Positions 7,708-12,559 of a stretch of 12,559 nt of DNA are shown here, piece after piece. Below the pieces are notes generated by a model, which did not search any database, was not told the DNA's origin, and worked only from the letters and a program-made list of their open reading frames with translations. Position 1 is the stretch's first letter. Each line of letters opens with the position of its first letter. Position numbers and translations under genes: made by a program. The stretch is from UBA668 sp049424465 (GTDB taxonomy: Bacteria; Actinomycetota; Acidimicrobiia; Acidimicrobiales; Ilumatobacteraceae): contig JBMSSR010000066.1 of assembly GCA_049424465.1 (NCBI GenBank), positions 1 to 12,559 on the forward strand, in the 5' to 3' direction.

Positions 7708-9120
7708 ATGACCGACATCGCCGAGGCCATCGCGCCACTGGTGGCCACCACCGCCTCGACCCATCACTGCCCCGAGGTCTCGTGGGGCGTCGTCGTCGAT
7801 GGCGCACTCGCAGCACACGGCGGCACCCCCGACCGGGTCTTCCGCATCGCCTCGATGACCAAGAGTTTCACGTGCGCGGCCGTGCTGGCCCTCCGCGACG
7901 AGGGAGCGCTGTCGCTGGACGTACCGATCGCCGAGTACGCACCCGAACTGGCCGGCGTGCGCGGACCGGCCGGTTCGGCACCGATCACACTGCGCCACCT
8001 GATGTCGATGACGTCGGGTCTCGCCACCGACGACCCGTGGGCCGACCGGCACCTCGACATGGCACCCGCCGAGCTCGATGCGCTGTGCGCCGCCGGTCCG
8101 TGGTTCGCCGCTCGTCCCGGCGACCGCTTCGAGTACTCGAACCTCGGCTTCGGCCTGGTCGGCCGGGTGGTCGAGCGCGTGACGGGGCGCCGGGTCCGGG
8201 CGCACGTGACCGAGCGATTGCTCGAGCCGCTCGGCATGACACGGACCACCTGGGACTGCCCCGACCACGACGACTGGGCGCGGCCACACCTCGTGCGCGA
8301 CGGAGCAGCCGTTGCTGATCCGCTGCCCCCGCTCGGCGACGGCGAGATCGCCCCGATGGGCGGTCTGTGGAGCACGGTCGCCGATCTCGCGGTGTGGACG
8401 ATGTGGTTCGACGACGCGGTGACCCGCCCCGACGCCACCGACTGGGTAGGGCTGTCGCCTGCATCGCGCCGCGAGATGCAGCGGCAGCACACGTACATGG
8501 GCGTGCTGCCGACAGCCGGTCGGCGCAGCCACACCGGCTACGGCTTCGGGGTCAACGTGCGCGACGACCCACGTCTCGGCACGCTCGTCGCCCACTCGGG
8601 CGGCCTGCCCGGCTACGGCAGCAACATGCGCTGGTGCGCCGGCCGGCGTCTCGCCGCGATCGCGCTCGCCAACGTCACCTACGCCCCGATGGCGGACCTC
8701 ACGACCCAGATGCTCGTGGTGCTCCACGACGCGGGCCTCGCGCCAGCACCCCGTCGTGCCCCGTCACCCGAGGTCGAGCAGCTCGCCCGGCACCTCGCCA
8801 CGGTGCTCGACTCGTGGGACGACGCTGCACCTGATGCACCCCACCTGCGGCTCGACGACCTGTTCGCCGACAACGTCGTGCCTGACCTCGACCTACGACG
8901 GCGCGCCCGCGCTGCGCGCGAACTGGTCACGGCGCACGGTCGACTGCACGTCGAGTCGATCACGTGCTCGGGCATGGCCGACGCGACGGTGCACCTCCGT
9001 ACCGCCGACGGCTCGAGCGTCACGGTGACGATGCGCCTCGCTCCACTCCCGGTTCCCCGGCTGCAGGACTACACGGTGACAGTGGGCGGCACCGAGACCG
9101 ACACCGACACCGACGACTGA
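7708..9120 (+). CDS. Serine hydrolase of the beta-lactamase/class C (DD-peptidase fold) family
   Basis: This protein has the penicillin-binding/beta-lactamase fold (Pfam Beta-lactamase family, EstB/AmpC-like), whose members act as esterases, peptidases or beta-lactamases through a nucleophilic serine. From 7708 it has 470 residues. The catalytic Ser49-x-x-Lys52 lies in IASMTKSFTCAAVLAL, Tyr143-Ser-Asn145 in FEYSNLGFGLVG, and the third-strand motif is HSGG (296-299), the HxG variant common in esterase-like members. Residues after about 340 form an extra C-terminal domain that ends in an acidic TETDTDTDD tail encoded by short GACACC repeats. No signal peptide or membrane segment is visible, so it is probably cytosolic, which argues against a true beta-lactamase or cell-wall enzyme. 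The start is uncertain: an ATG at 7663 is in frame, but the family-like sequence begins after 7708 and neither has a clear ribosome-binding site. The stop is two bases from that of the convergent GMC gene. Confidence 0.88.
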   Translation: MTDIAEAIAPLVATTASTHHCPEVSWGVVVDGALAAHGGTPDRVFRIASMTKSFTCAAVLALRDEGALSLDVPIAEYAPELAGVRGPAGSAPITLRHLMSMTSGLATDDPWADRHLDMAPAELDALCAAGPWFAARPGDRFEYSNLGFGLVGRVVERVTGRRVRAHVTERLLEPLGMTRTTWDCPDHDDWARPHLVRDGAAVADPLPPLGDGEIAPMGGLWSTVADLAVWTMWFDDAVTRPDATDWVGLSPASRREMQRQHTYMGVLPTAGRRSHTGYGFGVNVRDDPRLGTLVAHSGGLPGYGSNMRWCAGRRLAAIALANVTYAPMADLTTQMLVVLHDAGLAPAPRRAPSPEVEQLARHLATVLDSWDDAAPDAPHLRLDDLFADNVVPDLDLRRRARAARELVTAHGRLHVESITCSGMADATVHLRTADGSSVTVTMRLAPLPVPRLQDYTVTVGGTETDTDTDD

Positions 9121-9122
9121 CC

Positions 9123-10580
9123 TCAGCGGCCGGTGGTGTCCTCGAGCAGGAGGTCGGCGACGCGCTCGCCGATCATCACCGTCGGCAGATTGGTGTTGGC
9201 GCGCGTGATGAACGGCATGATCGACGCGTCGGCGACGCGCACGTTGGGCACGCCACGCACGCGGGCACGGTCATCGACCACCGACAGGAACGTGTCGCCC
9301 ATCGCGCACGAACCCGCCGGGTGGTAGTAGTGCGACACGGTCTCGTGGTACGCCGCCTCGTACCGCATGTCGGTGATGCGGTCGCCCAGCACGGCAGCGA
9401 GCGTGGGGTGCGACAGCAGTTCCTCGGCGATGCGCACACCGTCGCGCAACACCTTCAGGTCCCGCCCCGCGCGATCCGACAAGTACTTGTGGCTGATCTT
9501 CGGTTGCTGCTCGGGATCGCCCGATGCGATGTGCACCGAGCCGCGGCTCGCCGGATTGAGACACGCCACCTCGACGTGCACCTTGCCGTGCAGCACGCTG
9601 GTCTGGTCACTCGCGCACACCGGGAAGACGTGCAGGTCGTAGCGGCCGTCGGGTGAGTGTGCCGAGGCGAACTTGCCGAGCGTCTGCTCCTCGGGCAGGA
9701 AGCCGGCGGCCGCCGCATCATCGAGCCACTGCTGCAGTTGCGGGCCGACCGCCCGGTCGGCGTGCACCATCGGGTGGTCCTGCAGGTTGGCACCCACCCC
9801 CATGAGGCTCTTGCGACACTTCACCCCTGCGTCCTGCAGCGCCGCCGCATTGCCGATGCCCGACCGCTCGAGGATGGCCGGCGACCCGTACGCGCCCGCC
9901 GCCAGCACGAGCGTGCCGGCATCGATGGTGACCGCCTGTCCGTCACGCAGCGCGTGCACACGCACACCGGCCTCGCCCCAGTCGAACGACGCCACGATGG
10001 CGCGGTCGACCACCCGCAGACGGTCGCGCACGGGGTCGAGGTACGCGAATGCAGCATTCCAGCGAGTCGTGCCCACCACGTTGACGGTCTCGAGGCCGAA
10101 CGAGGGACCGGCATCGAGGTCGCACAGGTCACTGGCGATCGGCCAGCCGAGGTCGGCGGCGGCCGTCAGGCACAGCTCGTGGAACGGACCCGCCTCGCGC
10201 CGCTCGTAGGCACGTACGCGCATGCGCTCGATGACGCGGTCGAACACTGGCGCCACGTCGTCGCCCGTCCAGCCCGGCACCTTCCACTCGTCGTACTCGT
10301 GACGCTGACCGACCGCAGCGATCGCGCCGTTGTGCGCACTGCAGCCCCCGATGATGCGCGCCCGCTCGAAACGCCACCGACCTGCGACGTAGCCCCAGTC
10401 GTGGCTGGTGACCGGCATCGCCCGGGCGTCGAGGAACTCGTCGGGCCAGCGACCGCTGTCGAGCGCGCCGTAGTCGGGTCCCGCCTCGACGAGCACGACG
10501 TCACGACCTGCCTCGGCGAGGCGACCCGCCACCGCACACCCACCCGAACCACCGCCGACGACGACGAACTCTGCCTGCAT
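9123..10580 (-). CDS. GMC-family FAD-dependent oxidoreductase, choline-oxidase-like
   Basis: This is a glucose-methanol-choline oxidoreductase, which oxidises an alcohol substrate with FAD. The 485 residues are slightly short for the family (about 500-600). Features are the Rossmann FAD motif VVGGGSGGCAVAGRL (7-21) with VLVEAG after it, the GGCSAHNGAIA segment (78-88), the GMC signature GAYGSPAILERSGIG (229-243), the catalytic His420 in YHPAGSCAMG, and Asn464 in NTNLPTVMIGERVAD. In Arthrobacter choline oxidase the matching GGCSSHN histidine carries covalent FAD, so His83 could do the same here; this rests on recalled family knowledge. The ATG at 10580 has GAGG nine bases upstream. An ATG at 10589 overlaps the upstream stop as ATGA and would add three residues; either way translation is probably coupled to the formamidase-like gene. 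A 918-residue in-frame extension to 11879 is only the antisense of neighbouring genes. The alcohol substrate is unknown. Confidence 0.92.
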   Translation of the reverse strand: MQAEFVVVGGGSGGCAVAGRLAEAGRDVVLVEAGPDYGALDSGRWPDEFLDARAMPVTSHDWGYVAGRWRFERARIIGGCSAHNGAIAAVGQRHEYDEWKVPGWTGDDVAPVFDRVIERMRVRAYERREAGPFHELCLTAAADLGWPIASDLCDLDAGPSFGLETVNVVGTTRWNAAFAYLDPVRDRLRVVDRAIVASFDWGEAGVRVHALRDGQAVTIDAGTLVLAAGAYGSPAILERSGIGNAAALQDAGVKCRKSLMGVGANLQDHPMVHADRAVGPQLQQWLDDAAAAGFLPEEQTLGKFASAHSPDGRYDLHVFPVCASDQTSVLHGKVHVEVACLNPASRGSVHIASGDPEQQPKISHKYLSDRAGRDLKVLRDGVRIAEELLSHPTLAAVLGDRITDMRYEAAYHETVSHYYHPAGSCAMGDTFLSVVDDRARVRGVPNVRVADASIMPFITRANTNLPTVMIGERVADLLLEDTTGR

Positions 10581-10585
10581 GCGGG

Positions 10586-11416
10586 TCATCCTCGCACGAC
10601 GGCGGCGCCGAGCGCAGTGTGCGGGTCGACGAGGTCGTCGACGATGTCGAAGTGGTGCCGTCCCGCGCACTCGAGTTCGACGACCGGGGAACCGGCGGCG
10701 CGAAGGACGTCGGCATACGCCCGTGACTGGGCGGCGAACGCCTCGGTGTCGTCGTCGCCCCACGTGACCACGACCTCGGTGGCGCCGTCGGGACACGGCG
10801 GCACAACGGGCAGCAACATCGGACTCAGGGAGCCGGCGCCCGGCGCATCGAGCCCGAGCGTGTCGTTGACCGTCGTCGCCACGAGTGGGCGCAGGTCGAA
10901 CACCCCGCTGACCAGCACCACCCGGCGCACAGCCACCGGCGGCTCGGCGGCGACGGCCATCAGTGCGGCGAGGTGCGCCCCGGCCGAGTGACCGGCCACG
11001 ACCACCGGGCCGACGTCGCCCACCAGGCGCCGGACCCGCGCCACCACCTCGGCAAGCCCACCACGGCACTCGTCGACCATCGTGCCGACGTCGGCCTCCG
11101 GGGCGAGGGTGTACTCGAGCGCTGCGTACGACCACCCCAGAGCCAGCGCCCCCGGGGCGAGGTAGGTCGACGCCGCCGCACTGAGCGCCTGCCAGTACCC
11201 GCCGTGGACGAACACCAGCAGCGGTGCCCCCGCCGCTGCGGCCACCACCCGGTGGCCGCCACCGAGCACCTCGAGCCGGCGTCCGAGCGTCGCCGACGCG
11301 ATGGCACTGCGAGCCTCGTAGTCGGCCACGAAGGGCGCCGACGACCCACCCACCCGCGAACTGGGCGAGTACTCGCGCTCGAGGTCGTCGGGATCGGCAG
11401 GCCAGTAGGGGTGCAC
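10586..11416 (-). CDS. Alpha/beta hydrolase, kynurenine-formamidase (arylformamidase)-like
   Basis: This is a predicted cytosolic serine hydrolase of 276 residues. The N-terminal DLEREYSPSSRVG, the oxyanion-hole HGGYWQ (71-76) and the nucleophile elbow GHSAGAH (142-148, Ser144) together resemble arylformamidases, which hydrolyse N-formylkynurenine in tryptophan breakdown. The acid is probably one of Asp221-Asp223 in WGDDDTEAFAAQS, and the base is His255 in RHHFDIVDDL. No tryptophan dioxygenase or kynureninase gene lies nearby, so the substrate may be another ester or amide. The start is the GTG at 11416, six bases after a TAGGTT -10, hence a leaderless transcript. The stop overlaps an ATG of the following GMC gene (ATGA), so the two are co-transcribed. 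A DevR/DosR-like palindrome sits where its -35 would be, which suggests regulation by a response regulator. Confidence 0.87.
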   Translation of the reverse strand: MHPYWPADPDDLEREYSPSSRVGGSSAPFVADYEARSAIASATLGRRLEVLGGGHRVVAAAAGAPLLVFVHGGYWQALSAAASTYLAPGALALGWSYAALEYTLAPEADVGTMVDECRGGLAEVVARVRRLVGDVGPVVVAGHSAGAHLAALMAVAAEPPVAVRRVVLVSGVFDLRPLVATTVNDTLGLDAPGAGSLSPMLLPVVPPCPDGATEVVVTWGDDDTEAFAAQSRAYADVLRAAGSPVVELECAGRHHFDIVDDLVDPHTALGAAVVRG

Positions 11417-11422
11417 GGCCCC

Positions 11423-11428
11423 AACCTA
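11423..11428 (-). promoter_or_regulatory. Leaderless -10 hexamer (TAGGTT) of the hydrolase/GMC operon
   Basis: On the minus strand TAGGTT is followed by six bases and then GTG at 11416. There is no Shine-Dalgarno sequence. The DevR-like box begins 10 bp further upstream, replacing any -35 element. Confidence 0.55.
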
Positions 11429-11438
11429 CGCGGCGGTC

Positions 11439-11452
11439 GGGACTTTGGTCCC
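11439..11452. promoter_or_regulatory. DevR/DosR-type response-regulator binding box
   Basis: The inverted repeat GGGACTTTGGTCCC has the form GGGAC-N4-GTCCC. It matches 13 of 14 positions of the core of the mycobacterial DosR box as I recall it (GGGACTWWAGTCCC); the outer flanks match poorly. Its centre lies about 30 bp upstream of the predicted start of the hydrolase/GMC transcript, over the -35 region, and about 66 bp upstream of the FAS1 lipoprotein start. Both are workable positions for control. No devR or devS gene is in the window, so the cognate regulator would be encoded elsewhere. Confidence 0.5.
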
Positions 11453-11498
11453 TCCCGCGAGTGACCACCCGCCCCTGCCCGCCAGACGGGCGCCTTCG

Positions 11499-11504
11499 TA
11501 TCGT
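11499..11504 (+). promoter_or_regulatory. Leaderless -10 hexamer (TATCGT) of the FAS1 lipoprotein gene
   Basis: TATCGT is followed by seven bases and then GTG at 11512, which starts a well-formed lipoprotein signal peptide. The hexamer picks this GTG over a second in-frame GTG at 11518 and over ATG/GTG codons upstream. Confidence 0.6.
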
Positions 11505-11511
11505 CGCCCAC

Positions 11512-12492
11512 GTGTCCGTGAACCGATTTGCCCGCACCCTCGCTGCTGCCACCGTGGTGGCCGGTCTCGTCCTCGCCTCGTGCTCCGAGGACCCGAACGA
11601 CGCCGTCACCCCCACCGCCCCGAGCGGTGGCGACACGTCCACCACCACGGCGGCCACCACACCGCTGCCGATGGGTGACATCGTCGCTACGGCGCTCACC
11701 AACCACGTCTTCACCGAACTGGCGGGCCTCGTCGTCGACGCCGGCCTCGTCGAGGCCCTGCGCGGTGGCCCGTTCACGGTGTTCGCACCCACCGACGCGG
11801 CGTTCGACAAGCTCCCGGTCGACATCCTCCACGCCGTGCAGGACTTCGACGCCGAGGGCGACGGCAAGAAGGAGCTCATCGAGACCGTCCTGCTGCATCA
11901 CGTCGTGAAGGGCGCCATCGGCCCCGACCAACTCGCCGAGGGCTCGCTCGAGACGCTCGCGGGTACCACGCTGAAGGTGTCGAAGGTCGGCGACCAGTTC
12001 TACGTCGAGGGCAACCCGGTCGGCGCCGGCGTCGAGGCCACCAACGGCTGGGTGTATGTGATGAGCGACGTGCTCGTGCCGGCGATCGGCGACATCGTCG
12101 CCGTGGCCACCACGCTGCCGGGCTTCGGCACGCTGGCCGACCTCGTCACCAAGGCTGGTCTCGTCGAGACGCTGCAGGGCAAGGGCCCGTTCACGGTGTT
12201 CGCCCCGCTCGACTCGGCCTTCGCAGCGCTGCCGGCAGCCACCCTCGCCGCCGTGCTCGCCGATCCGGCGTTGCTCTCCACGGTGCTCACGTACCACGTG
12301 CTGCCCGGTGAGTACACGATCGACCAACTCCAGCCGGGCACGTACACCACGGTCGCTGGCGTCGACATCACCGTCACGGTCGACGAGAACGGCACGACCT
12401 TCGTCGACGGCAACCCGATCCTCGTGCAGAACGTCCGGGCGACGAACGGCGTGATCCACGTGATCGGCGGCGTGCTGGTCCCCCAGGGCTGA
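11512..12492 (+). CDS. Secreted lipoprotein with two FAS1 (fasciclin) domains
   Basis: This is a 326-residue predicted exported lipoprotein. The signal peptide has basic residues (Arg5, Arg8), a hydrophobic core, and the lipobox LASC, with Cys24 as the lipidated residue. A Ser/Thr/Pro-rich linker (about 31-53) leads to the first FAS1 domain (about 55-190) and the second (about 194-326). FAS1 hallmarks appear in both: GPFTVFAPTDAAFDKLP and GPFTVFAPLDSAFAALP for H1, then LLHHVV and LTYHVL for the YH motif, and ATNGWVYVMSDVLVP and ATNGVIHVIGGVLVP for H2. FAS1 domains mediate adhesion to other cells, matrix or ligands; bacterial examples include mycobacterial MPT83. Domain 1 has an insertion of about seven residues just before the YH motif that reads DFDAEGDGKKE (111-121) and resembles a calcium-binding loop. 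The protein is divergent from the formamidase-like/GMC pair, with the DevR-like box between them. Its ligand is unknown. Confidence 0.93.
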   Translation: MSVNRFARTLAAATVVAGLVLASCSEDPNDAVTPTAPSGGDTSTTTAATTPLPMGDIVATALTNHVFTELAGLVVDAGLVEALRGGPFTVFAPTDAAFDKLPVDILHAVQDFDAEGDGKKELIETVLLHHVVKGAIGPDQLAEGSLETLAGTTLKVSKVGDQFYVEGNPVGAGVEATNGWVYVMSDVLVPAIGDIVAVATTLPGFGTLADLVTKAGLVETLQGKGPFTVFAPLDSAFAALPAATLAAVLADPALLSTVLTYHVLPGEYTIDQLQPGTYTTVAGVDITVTVDENGTTFVDGNPILVQNVRATNGVIHVIGGVLVPQG

Positions 12493-12502
12493 GGTCGAGA
12501 CC

Positions 12503-12530
12503 GCAGGGCCGGTCGGCGGACCAACCCTGC
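12503..12530 (+). terminator. GC-rich hairpin after the FAS1 gene, candidate terminator
   Basis: Ten bases after the stop codon, GCAGGG pairs with CCCTGC, and inside a two-base internal bulge GGTC pairs with GACC around a GGCG loop. One more pair (C12502-G12531) extends the outer stem. No T-run follows, so termination would be of the T-less, hairpin-only kind reported in actinobacteria, or the hairpin may only protect the mRNA 3' end. Bases 12531-12559 hold no gene I can support. Confidence 0.45.
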
Positions 12531-12559
12531 GTCGAACGGCGGTCCGGGTGCGATCATGA

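Noticed and set aside
5891..7711. A 606-residue plus-strand open frame antisense to the acyl-CoA synthetase
   Set aside because: It is rich in His, Arg, Val and Gly with no recognisable motif, as expected for the antisense of a high-GC gene, while the minus strand encodes a complete adenylating enzyme with all core motifs.
9085..9117. Short GACACC repeats at the end of the serine hydrolase gene
   Set aside because: Only about three imperfect copies encoding an acidic TETDTDTDD tail; too short and in frame to be a repeat array or mobile signal.
7708..9120. Beta-lactamase resistance gene interpretation of the serine hydrolase
   Set aside because: The protein lacks a signal peptide, has an HSGG rather than KTG third motif, and carries an extra C-terminal domain, all pointing to an esterase or peptidase-like member.
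9123..11879. A 918-residue minus-strand open frame that could suggest a hydrolase-GMC fusion
   Set aside because: Only the part after 10589 looks like a protein family. The upstream part is arginine/glycine/serine-rich antisense or out-of-frame sequence of the FAS1 and alpha/beta hydrolase genes, which are well supported in their own frames.
10960..12459. A 499-residue minus-strand open frame opposite the FAS1 lipoprotein
   Set aside because: It is a low-complexity antisense frame. The plus strand has a lipobox signal peptide and two FAS1 domains.

Overview
The window is dense, high-GC (about 70%) bacterial DNA with actinobacterial traits: strongly GC-biased third codon positions, GTG starts, and TANNNT -10 hexamers lying 6-8 nt before start codons, as expected for leaderless mRNAs. 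The gene content fits a free-living aerobic heterotroph, possibly of the Acidimicrobiia (Ilumatobacter-like). That lineage guess is inference only; no rRNA or other marker gene is present.

Layout, left to right. (1) Bases 1 to about 125 are a low-GC stretch (about 44%) that abruptly cuts off a phospho-sugar mutase gene, which keeps only its N-terminal domain. It looks like an assembly junction or an insertion border. (2) A two-gene minus-strand operon runs from a PfkB/adenosine-kinase-like sugar kinase to the truncated mutase, suggesting nucleoside or pentose salvage. (3) Divergent from it is a full-length M1 zinc aminopeptidase (+). (4) Next come a nitroreductase (-) and, divergent from it, an aldo/keto reductase (+). 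(5) Then an AMP-forming fatty-acyl-CoA synthetase (-) and, divergent from it, a beta-lactamase-fold serine hydrolase (+). (6) A minus-strand pair follows: a kynurenine-formamidase-like alpha/beta hydrolase, then a choline-oxidase-like GMC flavoenzyme. (7) Divergent from that pair is a secreted lipoprotein with two FAS1 (fasciclin) domains (+), followed by a hairpin at the right edge.

Transcription units strictly alternate in direction. There are four divergent intergenic regions of 45-95 bp and three convergent ends with gaps of only 25 bp or less. Most genes are single units of ordinary housekeeping or catabolic metabolism. I see no CRISPR array, insertion sequence, tRNA, phage gene or defence system, and no convincing novel multigene system. 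The most interesting signals are regulatory: six leaderless promoter/start pairs that reset the start codons, and a near-perfect DevR/DosR-type dormancy box (11439-11452) between the formamidase-like/GMC pair and the FAS1 lipoprotein.
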